A program made the position numbers and the translations under genes. Below the pieces are notes generated by a model. That model made no database searches. It saw nothing but the letters and a program-made list of their open reading frames with translations, and was not told where the DNA came from. Below, one piece after another: positions 25,351-33,400 of a DNA stretch of 64,000 bases (its first letter is position 1; each line of letters starts with the position of its first letter). This DNA is from JAUCQB01 sp964586235 (lineage in GTDB: Bacteria; Planctomycetota; Phycisphaerae; UBA1845; PWPN01): contig CAZPIO010000012.1 of the NCBI GenBank assembly GCA_964586235.1, positions 1 to 64,000 of the forward strand. Reading direction: 5' to 3'.

Positions 25351-28300
25351 TCAATACGCTGGCCGGGTAGAGGTCTGTGTCGTCGGCATCGAGTCTGCGG
25401 CACCGGCTGGGGTGCTGAGCGGCTCGCCGGTGAGGACGTGCAGGCGGTAAGCTGACCAGTGTTTGAGCGGGTGGGCGAGCGGCAGTTCGCCGAGTTCCAC
25501 GGACTTCCGGTACGCAGTGATGGCCTCCTCCGGTTTGTCCTCCATCTCCATGCGCTGGGCAATGTAGAACCAGGGGAAGCAGGCGAATTTCTCCGCGAAC
25601 CTGGCATCCTTCCGCCACCGCTCCGCGTACTGATCCTGTGTCACCAGATCAAGGAAGTAGGCGGCCGTCCAATGATCCGGGTCAGCCACGGCCTCGGCCG
25701 CAGGGGGCCAGGCATCCAGCGAGCCGATCACGACCTTGAAGGCGGCCCGGGCCTCCTCCATCCTGCCGGACCGGGCCAGTGCCCAACCCAGAGACTTGTG
25801 GTAATAGTGCTTCTGCCCGCCGAACGCGATGGCAAGCTGGATCGCGCGGACGGCCCTGTCCGATTGGCCCGCCAGCAGGAGGCACTCTCCGTAGGGCAGC
25901 AGATCAGCAGGAATATCCGGCGGTTCCATGTTCAGTGCCAGTTCGACGCCGCGAGCCACTCCCTGCGGCGATTCCCGGATCAGGGCTATCAAAGGCGCGG
26001 TGGGCTGCGTGGCGGGCCAAGTTGTCGGGCTTGCGACCGGTTCGTTGGGGAGCCGCTGATTCAACCTGGCGGCAGCCTCTTCTGTGTCAGTGAGCCTGCT
26101 TCTCCATTCGGCCGCCTTGTCGGGCTGGCCGGTCTGTTCGTAGAGTTGAATCAGACGTTCCAATGCCTCCTTCAGGCGGGTCGTTCGCCACGGGGCCGGA
26201 ATCTGGCTCTCGCGCTGTTTCACGCCCTCATAGCCGCTCACCAGCAGTGGCTCGGCCTCTTCGTATTTCTTCTGACCCAGCAGAGAGCCGCCCAGCATGC
26301 TGCGGGCGTTGAACGTCGGCCAGGCATCCGGCAGTTTCTTTTCTCGAATGGCCAGAGCCTCGCGGGCCAGCGGCTCGGCCTCGGCGAATTTGTTCTGCTC
26401 GAGCAGCTCGAGCGTCAAGATCGCCAACGCGCCGGCCAAAGCTGTCTCGTCAACCTGTTTGCGGCGAATGGCCAATAATTCGCGGGCCGGCGGCTCGGCC
26501 TTCGCGAATGCCTTCTGATCCGAGAGGAGATTCGTCAGAAGCTGCAAGGCAGCAGCCAATTCCGATTCGTCAGATTCTTTGCGCAGAATGACGATGCACT
26601 CACGGATGAGAGTTTCTGCCTCAATGAACTCCTTCTGGGCGAAGCGAATAGACCCCAGCCGCGACAACGCGTTGGCCAATCCCGATTCATCGGGCAGTTT
26701 GCGGAGAATGTCCACTGCTTCGCGGGCCAGGGCTTCGGCCTCGGCGAGTTGCCGCTCTCCCTGCAGAACAAGCGCCAAAAAGTTTAACTCGCTGGCCAAA
26801 GCGATCTCGCGTCGGTTTTTCCGGCGGATCGCCACGGCTTCGCGAAGGAGGACCTCGGCCTCGGTCAGCTTGCCCTGGTAGAAAACGGCACTGGCGAGCC
26901 AGGACAACGATTGCGCGACGCCGGCGTCGTCATTGCCAAACGCCTGCCGGCGAATGGCCAGCGCCTCGCGAAAAGCTCCCTCTGCCTCGACCAGCTTCCT
27001 CTGGTCGCGGAGCACAGGCCCGAGGACCATTAGTGAATTTGCCACACGCGGATGCTTATCTCCGGAGAGCCTCTTCTCGACTTCCAATTCTTCTCGGCAG
27101 ACCACCTCCGCCTCGGCCAGCTTTCCCTGCCCCTTAAGAACTTGCGCCAAGTCACTCAGCGCTCTTTCAGTCTCTCGGTGGTCAGGCCCCAGTCGTTGTT
27201 TCGTCGCGACGACGTCCTCCCGGTATATCCGTTCGAGCTTCTGGCACAACTCCCCGACTCCAGCCTGGTTCCGATTCGCGCCAAACAGATCACCCAAGCC
27301 CATGAGCGTTGGTCTGCCCGATTCTCCGGCCGCGAGCCAGCAATCGACCGCCCTAGTGTAATCGGCCACCGCCTCTTCGGATCGGCCCAGCCTGAGGTGG
27401 GCTAAGCCCCGGCGAGCCCAGTTGTCCGAATCCTGAGGACTCAGTTCGACGGCGCGTGTGTAGTCCGCCAGCATCTCCTGAAACTTGTTCAGCCACATAT
27501 GACAGTAGCCGCGATCATGATAGAACCACGTCTCGTGCGGTTTGAGCTCGATGGCCCTGGAGTAAGCACGGACGGCATTGGCCCACTTGCGGCCCCTCAG
27601 ATAGGAATCGCCCCGGCCACTCCATTCCTGGAGTTCCAAGGCGGCCGGGTCGGGGGCACCTCCGCGCTTGGCAGCTTCAGTAAACAACTTACGGATCTTG
27701 TCCACGTCCTCCTTTGCCGATGCCCGCTCCTCCAGGTCGAGGCAGGCGCGGGCCAGCTCCAACCATGCGGAGGAGCTGGCGGAGGCCGGCTCCGGCCAGC
27801 GCCGTTGACGCCGGAGCGCCTCGGCGTCAGCAAATCTGCCTTGGTCCTCAAGGACAGAGATCAGGGCGGAGAGGATTGCTTCTGTGTACACGCTGAGATA
27901 GCCATATAGTTCTGTGCGCAAGCTCAGCGCCTCGCGATACGCCGATTCCGCCTCGACCAGCCTCCCTGCGCGGCGGAGCACGCTGCCCAGATATGACAGT
28001 GATGTCGCCACATCAGCGCCCTCGTCGCCCATCGCTCTTCTTTGGATCGCCAGGGCCTCGCGAATGACCGCCTCGGCTTCCCCCAGTTTCCCCTGCTCGC
28101 GCAGCACGAGGGCGAGATTATCGAGTGAACTGGCCACCTCCGGGTGATCGCGGCCCAGCAGTTTCCTGCGGATCTCCAAGGCTTCCCAGGAGGCGGCTTC
28201 AGCCTCGGCCAGCTTACGCTGGCGCTGCAGCGTCCCCGCCAGAAGCGCAAGCGAATTGGCGATGTCGGCATGCTCATTGCCCAACAACTCGCGCTGGACA

Positions 28301-30060
28301 GCCAGCGCCTGACGCAGGGCCTCGTCAGCCTCAGCCAGGTCCTTCTCTCCGCCGCGGCGCGCCAGGACACGCGCGAGTTCGTATCGTGACGCCGCGATCG
28401 CCTGATTCATGTCACCAATGCGGGAGCTTCTGAGGCGAAGGGCTTCGCGCATCATGGCTTCGGCCTTGGTGAAGTCGCCAAGCTGGAGATAAACGTCGCC
28501 GATGGTGGTTCGCAGTTCGGCCTGGACCGCCGGCCGGTCCGCGAGGTCCTTGCCGACCCGTTCCACGGTAGCATCCAGAATCTCGCGCAACACCGTTGTG
28601 TCGCGACCCAGCGCTGCCTGCGGCCCGACGCCCTTGAGCATGTCTTTCATGAACTGGGCGACTTGCCCGCTGCGCGCGGCCTCAGTCTCGGCCTGTCGCT
28701 CGGCCCTCAGCGCCCGATCTCGATCCCGTCGGGCCTGGGCGAACCCGACCAGCGCGAACACGAGCCCAACCACAAGCGCCGCCGCCACGCTGACTGAAAA
28801 GACGACCGGAATCCGGTTGCGCCGGACGAATTTGCGCATCCGATAGGCCGTGCCAGGCGGGCCGGCCAGCACCGGCTCGTTCTTCAGGTGCCGTTCGATG
28901 TCTTCAGCGAGACTGTTAGGCGTCTCGTACCTCCGGCGCCGGTCCTTTTCCAGGCACTTCATCACGATCCAGTCGAGGTCGCCGCGCACCAGCCGGCTGA
29001 GCGCCGCCGGCTCGGTGTGACGGTGCCTGGCCACGTCGGGCAGCCTGTCACCCAGCGTGTGCAGGCGCGTCGAAGGCTTAGGCGGCTCGGTCTCCCGGAT
29101 CACGCGGCGGATTTCGTCGAGCGCCGCCCGGCGGAAGGTCTCGGCGTCGAACGGCGTCACGCCGGTCAGCAGTTCATAGAGCAACACGCCGAGCGCGTAG
29201 ATGTCGGCCCGCGTATCCACGTCCACCCCGCTCAGGTCGGCCTGCTCGGGGCTCATGTAAGCGGGTGTGCCCACCATCCGCAGGAAGCCGGTGAAGAGCG
29301 TCTGGTCGGTGAGTTTCTGGCCCAGGGCCTTGGCCACGCCGAAGTCGATCACCTTGGGCAGCGGCTGGCCGTCAATGAGCGTGACCAGAATGTTCGACGG
29401 CTTGAGGTCGCGGTGGATAACGCCCTTCTGGTGGGCGTGCTGGACCGCATGGCAGACCTGCATGAACAGCTTCAGTCGCTCCGGCATGGCGACATTCCGC
29501 TGGTCGCAGAAGTCGGTGATGGGGATGCCCCGCACCAGCTCCATGACGAAGTACGGCCGGCCGCTCTGGGTGATCCCGCCGTCGAAGACCTGCGCGATGC
29601 TCGGGTGATCCATCAGGGCCAGGGCCTGGCGTTCGGCCTTGAAGCGGGCCACGACTTCCCGGGTGTCCATGCCAGCCTTGATAATCTTGAGGGCGACCTT
29701 GCGCTGCACGGGCTCGATCTGCTCGGCCATATAGACCACGCCGAAGCCGCCCTCGCCGATCTCCTCGAGCAGCTTGTAGCGCCCGATCGTCGTGCCGACA
29801 CGCTCGATGACCCTGTCAGGACCGGGCAAAGCTTCGGTTTCGTCGGGCCGATCACCGAACATGGCCTTCGGGTCCGGCATCAGCGGCGATTCCAGGAAGC
29901 TCCCCGCCTGCTCGTGAGCGGCCAGCAGGCGTTCCACCTCCGCGCGAAGCTCCCGGTCGTCGCCGCAGGCCTTATCGAGAAAGGCAGTCCGCTGGGCCGG
30001 GTCAGTCTTTCCCGCCGCCTCGGCCAGAAGCTGCTCCAGGCGCTGGAAGTCGATGCTCAC
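25351..30060 (-). CDS. Transmembrane Ser/Thr protein kinase with long TPR sensor region
   Basis: 1569 residues from a GTG at 30060 with GAGGTGG upstream; an ATG at 30075 lacks such a site but is possible. The cytoplasmic kinase (about residues 95-390) has IGEGGFGVV, VALKIIK, VIHRDLKPSNIL and KVIDFGVAKA, so all catalytic residues are present. A transmembrane helix follows (about 418-441), then nearly 1100 residues of tetratricopeptide repeats of the type LAEAEALxREALxIRRK and ADYTRAVELSPQ. This layout is typical of planctomycete receptor kinases, though ligand and substrates are unknown. The sigma factor gene upstream on the same strand is the likely regulatory partner. Confidence 0.93.
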   Translation of the reverse strand: MSIDFQRLEQLLAEAAGKTDPAQRTAFLDKACGDDRELRAEVERLLAAHEQAGSFLESPLMPDPKAMFGDRPDETEALPGPDRVIERVGTTIGRYKLLEEIGEGGFGVVYMAEQIEPVQRKVALKIIKAGMDTREVVARFKAERQALALMDHPSIAQVFDGGITQSGRPYFVMELVRGIPITDFCDQRNVAMPERLKLFMQVCHAVQHAHQKGVIHRDLKPSNILVTLIDGQPLPKVIDFGVAKALGQKLTDQTLFTGFLRMVGTPAYMSPEQADLSGVDVDTRADIYALGVLLYELLTGVTPFDAETFRRAALDEIRRVIRETEPPKPSTRLHTLGDRLPDVARHRHTEPAALSRLVRGDLDWIVMKCLEKDRRRRYETPNSLAEDIERHLKNEPVLAGPPGTAYRMRKFVRRNRIPVVFSVSVAAALVVGLVFALVGFAQARRDRDRALRAERQAETEAARSGQVAQFMKDMLKGVGPQAALGRDTTVLREILDATVERVGKDLADRPAVQAELRTTIGDVYLQLGDFTKAEAMMREALRLRSSRIGDMNQAIAASRYELARVLARRGGEKDLAEADEALRQALAVQRELLGNEHADIANSLALLAGTLQRQRKLAEAEAASWEALEIRRKLLGRDHPEVASSLDNLALVLREQGKLGEAEAVIREALAIQRRAMGDEGADVATSLSYLGSVLRRAGRLVEAESAYREALSLRTELYGYLSVYTEAILSALISVLEDQGRFADAEALRRQRRWPEPASASSSAWLELARACLDLEERASAKEDVDKIRKLFTEAAKRGGAPDPAALELQEWSGRGDSYLRGRKWANAVRAYSRAIELKPHETWFYHDRGYCHMWLNKFQEMLADYTRAVELSPQDSDNWARRGLAHLRLGRSEEAVADYTRAVDCWLAAGESGRPTLMGLGDLFGANRNQAGVGELCQKLERIYREDVVATKQRLGPDHRETERALSDLAQVLKGQGKLAEAEVVCREELEVEKRLSGDKHPRVANSLMVLGPVLRDQRKLVEAEGAFREALAIRRQAFGNDDAGVAQSLSWLASAVFYQGKLTEAEVLLREAVAIRRKNRREIALASELNFLALVLQGERQLAEAEALAREAVDILRKLPDESGLANALSRLGSIRFAQKEFIEAETLIRECIVILRKESDESELAAALQLLTNLLSDQKAFAKAEPPARELLAIRRKQVDETALAGALAILTLELLEQNKFAEAEPLAREALAIREKKLPDAWPTFNARSMLGGSLLGQKKYEEAEPLLVSGYEGVKQRESQIPAPWRTTRLKEALERLIQLYEQTGQPDKAAEWRSRLTDTEEAAARLNQRLPNEPVASPTTWPATQPTAPLIALIRESPQGVARGVELALNMEPPDIPADLLPYGECLLLAGQSDRAVRAIQLAIAFGGQKHYYHKSLGWALARSGRMEEARAAFKVVIGSLDAWPPAAEAVADPDHWTAAYFLDLVTQDQYAERWRKDARFAEKFACFPWFYIAQRMEMEDKPEEAITAYRKSVELGELPLAHPLKHWSAYRLHVLTGEPLSTPAGAADSMPTTQTSTRPAY

Positions 30061-30083
30061 CGCATCCCACCTCATTTATGAGC

Positions 30084-30149
30084 GTGTGCCACTGCCGTGT
30101 CGGCGGTGAATGCGCCTCGCCGCACTGCTCACAGAGCAGTGGCACACAG
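30084..30149. repeat. Palindromic element, copy A
   Basis: GTGTGCCACTGCC at 30084 is mirrored by GGCAGTGG-like sequence ending at 30149, where CACTGCTCACAGAGCAGTGG also forms its own small hairpin (ACTGCTC/GAGCAGT). Related copies lie at 31161-31187 and 31210-31240. It sits between the sigma factor and kinase genes. Confidence 0.65.
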
Positions 30150-30231
30150 CCGGATCCGCTACTGGTATGATCGCCGCGAACGGCCGATTTGCTTCACCTG
30201 CGTCGGCAGGCGCTGCCGTAGTATCATTTGC

Positions 30232-30795
30232 TCAACCCTCCGCGGGCATACGGACCCGCGCGTACAGCCAGGAACGGGCCAGGATCCAGAGGCGGTCGGC
30301 CGTGCTTCGGGAAACGCCAAGCTGTTCCGCGGCCTCGGTCTGCGTCAACCCGGCGAAAAACCGCAGGTCCACCAGGCGGGCGGCCGAGGGGTGCTTCTCC
30401 GCCAACTGGCGGAGCCCCTCGTCAAGCGCGAGCAGGTCCTCGTCCGGCAGCGGAGAGGCCAACTGCGCGCAGTCGAGCGGCACGCGCTCGCCTCCCTGAA
30501 TGACTTGCCGCCGCTGCTTGCGCCGTGCGTTTTCGACCAGGATGCGGCGCATGGCCTGGGCGGCAGCGGCGAAGAATTCGGCGCGGTTGTGCCATGGACG
30601 TTTGTGAATGCCGGCAATCCGCAGCCAGACTTCGTGGACCAGGGCAGTGGCCTGCAGGGTCTGGCCAGGTTTTTCGTGAGCCAGGCGAGACGCCGCCAGC
30701 CGCCGCAACTCGTCATAGATTTCGGGCAGGAGCCTGGTGGCGCTTTCAGGAACGCCGCCCTCGCGTGCAGGCAGGTCTTGCGCCGGGTCGCTCAT
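30232..30795 (-). CDS. ECF-type RNA polymerase sigma factor
   Basis: 187 residues from the ATG at 30795 with GAGGG upstream. Region 2 is seen in LLPEIYDELRRLAASRL and TALVHEVWLRI, followed by FFAAAAQAMRRILVENARRK; region 4 is a helix-turn-helix in LRFFAGLTQTEAAEQLGVS and STADRLWILARSWL. This pattern matches the planctomycete and acidobacterial ECF group often encoded beside Ser/Thr kinases. There is no anti-sigma gene; control is probably through the kinase encoded next, 171 bp downstream, perhaps by phosphorylation. That partner role is inferred from position. Confidence 0.93.
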   Translation of the reverse strand: MSDPAQDLPAREGGVPESATRLLPEIYDELRRLAASRLAHEKPGQTLQATALVHEVWLRIAGIHKRPWHNRAEFFAAAAQAMRRILVENARRKQRRQVIQGGERVPLDCAQLASPLPDEDLLALDEGLRQLAEKHPSAARLVDLRFFAGLTQTEAAEQLGVSRSTADRLWILARSWLYARVRMPAEG

Positions 30796-30976
30796 GAGCA
30801 ATCCCTCGTGAAGCTGTTATGATAGCCAAATCCGACCCCAGCAGCAAATCATTACCTGAAGCGCCGAAACCGACCGAAGCAGAAAAACTGGGCCAGGGAA
30901 GCGAAAGCGACATCAGGGCTTTCGAGGATAAAGATGGATATGGCATATTCTGACCATACGCAGTCCGATCTCAGCC

Positions 30977-31058
30977 GTCCCTACGGGACTGTGTAACGCG
31001 AGGGCCTCGGTCTCCCAGCGATGAATCGCTGGGTTAATGTCAACTGTCCCTACGGGAC
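30977..31058. repeat. Palindrome flanked by direct GTCCCTACGGGAC repeats
   Basis: GTCCCTACGGGAC occurs at 30977-30989 and 31046-31058; each is itself a hairpin (GTCCC/GGGAC). Between them 31014-31033 is a 9-bp-arm palindrome, CCCAGCGAT and ATCGCTGGG, with two bases between. Confidence 0.8.
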
Positions 31059-31160
31059 AAGGACTTTGCGGGAGTTGGAAAGAAGCAATTGACGTGGCAC
31101 GCTCATGCAGATGCGGGTAACAGCAAGCTCGCAGGGCAATCGCACACGGCTGGTTTGTTC

Positions 31161-31240
31161 GCACGCTGCTCACGGAACAGTGGCACCTGGCCTAGACTCT
31201 GGAAGACCGCACTGCTCACAGAGCAGTGGCACACGGCCGG
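31161..31240. repeat. Palindromic element, copies B and C
   Basis: Two more copies of the CACTGCTCACAGAGCAGTGG element at about 31161-31187 (with two mismatches) and 31210-31240, in the same orientation as copy A. The 48-bp spacing suggests local duplication. Confidence 0.65.
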
Positions 31241-31275
31241 CAGATTGCAGATTCGAGATTTCAGAGAGCGATACC

Positions 31276-31347
31276 GAGTGGGCATCACTTGTCGTGGCGG
31301 TGGCGGGTGACGAGGATGTGGGCAAGGCGGGCGGTTTCGGGAAGGCG
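31276..31347 (-). pseudogene. nfi: Endonuclease V pseudogene, 3' fragment
   Basis: Minus-strand translation gives RLPETARLAHILVTRHRHDK and a stop, almost identical to the last residues of the intact endonuclease V at 38435-39112 (RLPEPTRLAHILVTRHRREK). The alignment stops exactly at 31347, and the preceding part of the gene resumes at 32578, so the gene was split by about 1.23 kb. Confidence 0.85.
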
Positions 31348-31386
31348 CTCCGGGCGAGGTCGATTGCCCACCGCAGAGCTCCGCCT

Positions 31387-32112
31387 TCAATCGATCGCGA
31401 ACGAGCCGATGATCGTTCGGGCCAGGTTCATCGCCTCGGCATCGGCCGGCTCGAGCAGGAGGCTGGCCATGCTGGCCATAGGGTTCTGTCCTGTCCTGCC
31501 GACGCCAGCGGGAGAGAAACACTCGAGCACCATGTGGACGCAATCCTCGCGCTCGCGGACGATCAGGACGCCCGACAGGCGAGACGTGTTGATCCGCTCG
31601 ACGCGGGTCGGCCGGAGGTCACAGAGCATCGTCTTGGCCTCCAGCAGGGCCGTCAGCGAATCCACCTCCGAGGGGCTCATCCATATCGAAAGGTCACGGG
31701 AGCCGGCGGCGTAAGCCGCGGCCAGGAGGGCTCCGGGATCGCGGGCCAGATCGCCGGGGAGGCGTGCGAGATCCAGGTATTCGGCCGGAAGGGACATCGC
31801 GTCAGCGTTGATCGGCCTGAACACCAGACCGGCCAATCCGCTTGCTTTGATCAGGGCCGCTCCGTCGCTCACTTCGACAACTTCCCCGCCTGTCGGGGTG
31901 GGTACGTGGAAGCTCAGGTGGTCGAGCCGGACGAACCGGGCCTTTGCGGGGATGAACGGCGGCTCAAAGTCGACCACCGGCATCGCCTCAGCCCGCAGTT
32001 CGCCGGCCCAGATACGGGCCAGGAGCCTGAGTTGCGGCTCCACCCTGATGAAACCAAGGAAGATCGCCGCCGGCATCACCAGCAGCGACAGGCACCTCAT
32101 CCCTCGGCTCAT
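31387..32112 (-). CDS. Hypothetical protein with N-terminal membrane anchor, inside the disrupted endonuclease V
   Basis: 241 residues; AAGGGAGG six bases before the ATG supports it. An N-terminal hydrophobic segment (LSLLVMPAAIFLGFI) could be an uncleaved anchor or signal. The rest alternates strands and helices: RFVRLDHLSFHVP, ALLAAAYAAGSRDLSIWMSP, LTALLEAKTMLCDLRPTR, INTSRLSGVLIV and a C-terminal LLLEPADAEAMNLARTIIG. I do not recognise the family. It lies in the 1.23-kb segment that separates two pieces of an endonuclease V pseudogene, so it may have arrived with that insertion. No transposase motif is present. Confidence 0.7.
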   Translation of the reverse strand: MSRGMRCLSLLVMPAAIFLGFIRVEPQLRLLARIWAGELRAEAMPVVDFEPPFIPAKARFVRLDHLSFHVPTPTGGEVVEVSDGAALIKASGLAGLVFRPINADAMSLPAEYLDLARLPGDLARDPGALLAAAYAAGSRDLSIWMSPSEVDSLTALLEAKTMLCDLRPTRVERINTSRLSGVLIVREREDCVHMVLECFSPAGVGRTGQNPMASMASLLLEPADAEAMNLARTIIGSFAID

Positions 32113-32528
32113 GGTCAGCCTCCCTTCTCGATCGGACCTTCAGGTAGGCGTGTGGGCAGACCGAGGTCGTTCACGGCTCCGACGCCAAAGGCAACGGGGA
32201 CGTTCTGGTTTTCACCGGTCTGTCGACCGCTTTGTCAGCCCGCACTCGCGGCCCGGGGGATGATCGTTTTCGTGGCTTCAGACCGCCGGTCGTCCTCAAA
32301 GACTTCTCGGGTGCCCAGCGGAATCATCAGCTCACGCCAGGCAGGCCGACCGCTTCCGGCGCGCGTGGCGTATTACCAATATACTCTGCTCCGGCACTCT
32401 GCCGGGTAACAAGTTTGTCACAACTTCCCGCGTTTCGGGGCGGTCCACACCTATGCCTGACGTGCCCGTGGTCGCAGATCCGTTCAGACCACCTGGCAAG
32501 CCGCGAGTACATCTCCTGCGGCAACAAA

Positions 32529-32570
32529 CATGGCGGCGCCCCGGCAAGCCGGGGCTTGGCCATGCCACCC
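32529..32570. repeat. Palindromic repeat, copy 2
   Basis: A 42-bp element with outer ATGGC/GCCAT and inner CCCCG/CGGGG arms, closely matching 7453-7495. It ends seven bases before the point where endonuclease V homology begins. Confidence 0.75.
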
Positions 32571-32577
32571 AAGGTGC

Positions 32578-32730
32578 GAAGCAGGTAACGCAGGACATGA
32601 CGACCGCGATGGCATCGGCTAGGGCGATGCGGTGGCCGATGGCGACGTAGACCGGGTTGATGCCGTCGCGGGTGCGGAGGACGACGCCGACGGTTTCGGC
32701 GTGGTCGATCAGGGAAGCGGTGCTGCCGGC
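32578..32730 (-). pseudogene. nfi: Endonuclease V pseudogene, internal fragment
   Basis: Minus-strand translation yields GSTASLIDHAETVGVVLRT, then RDGINPVYVAIGHRIALAD and AIAVVMSCVT, matching residues about 155-205 of the intact endonuclease V nearby. The match begins abruptly at 32578 and ends near 32730, so the catalytic N-terminal part is missing. With 31276-31347 it forms one collinear, interrupted gene remnant. Confidence 0.88.
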
Positions 32731-32750
32731 CACGGTCGCCAGCAGAAGGA

Positions 32751-32793
32751 AAGGGGACATTCTGCCGTTCTCGAGAGACCAGAATGTCCCCTT
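32751..32793. repeat. Inverted repeat, 14-bp perfect arms
   Basis: AAGGGGACATTCTG at 32751-32764 pairs perfectly with CAGAATGTCCCCTT at 32780-32793 across a 15-base loop that itself contains TCTCGAGA. It abuts the truncated end of the endonuclease V fragment. GGGGACATTCT palindromes of this kind are known as REP-like elements. Confidence 0.85.
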
Positions 32794-32863
32794 CACCCTT
32801 GCACGCTTCAAGGCAGCGGCACACCGGGAATGCAACTTTCGATCCTACCACTCCGGGGCCGGG

Positions 32864-33400
32864 TCAATACGTGATCGTGCCCTCGACTGTCTCCCAGAAG
32901 ACCGAGTAGTGATAGGGTCCTTCCCACCAGTCTTCTCCGGTGTAGCCCATGGTCAGGGTGAGCGTCCCGGTGGCGTTTGCGAATCGACCGGTGCCGCCGG
33001 TAATCGTTGCGGTTGCCGTCTCCTGGATCACGGGATACGAGGGCCAGACAAGGTCGGCCGTGATCTTGTCACCATTGTCGGCGGTGAATTCCCAATAACC
33101 CCACATCTCGAGCAACTCGAAACTGCCGTCCGGCAGAAAGTGCAGCAGTACGCCGCCCGGGCACTTCGCCGTCCACTCGCCGAGGTGGGTGCCGTCTCCG
33201 GACTCCTCCGTCACCCACCACACCACAGCCGTGTCCGGCGAGCGCCACTCCCAGTTTGCCGGGTTGAAGTCGGTCTTGAGCAGGCCCATTCCCGTGAGCT
33301 TCATCGGCCTGGCCTTGGGGTTGTCGCCCGCGTTGGCGGCGAACGGCAACAGGATCAGCGAGGTGAACAAAAGTCCGACAAACAGGTGTTTCCGCAACAT
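32864..33400 (-). CDS. Small secreted beta-sandwich protein
   Basis: 178 residues from the ATG at 33400 with GGAGGA upstream; the longer frame to 33658 is unsupported. The signal peptide (VGLLFTSLILLPFAANA) is followed by KLTGMGLLKTDF, WWVTEESGDGTHLGEW, GGVLLHFLPDGSFELLEM, WEFTADNGDKITADL and ITGGTGRFANATGTLTLTM. The last pattern (GGTGRFxxATGxxT) is common in secreted beta-barrel proteins of the allene-oxide-cyclase-like or calycin-like type. A periplasmic or extracellular role is likely; nothing more can be said. Confidence 0.78.
   Translation of the reverse strand: MLRKHLFVGLLFTSLILLPFAANAGDNPKARPMKLTGMGLLKTDFNPANWEWRSPDTAVVWWVTEESGDGTHLGEWTAKCPGGVLLHFLPDGSFELLEMWGYWEFTADNGDKITADLVWPSYPVIQETATATITGGTGRFANATGTLTLTMGYTGEDWWEGPYHYSVFWETVEGTITY

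Larger units (their letters stand above)
30796..31386. other. Repeat-rich intergenic island
   Basis: No intact gene. It contains a short CCCAGCGAT/ATCGCTGGG palindrome, two copies of GTCCCTACGGGAC, copies B and C of the CACTGCTC element and the tail of an endonuclease V pseudogene. Frames predicted here translate repeat DNA. Confidence 0.7.
32113..32863. other. Intergenic with pseudogene fragment and palindromes
   Basis: About 750 bp. The first 400 bp show no gene. Then come palindromic repeat copy 2 (32529-32570), the body fragment of the endonuclease V pseudogene (32578-32730) and a 14-bp-arm inverted repeat (32751-32793). Confidence 0.7.

Noticed and set aside
30913..31173. Minus-strand frame over the palindrome cluster (PVGTVDINPAIHRWETEA)
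   Set aside because: It is translated repeat DNA. Frames like this recur in planctomycete genomes where the repeat occurs.
31387..32112. Passenger protein as a transposase
   Set aside because: No DDE, HUH or serine/tyrosine recombinase motif, and a hydrophobic N-terminus instead of a DNA-binding domain.
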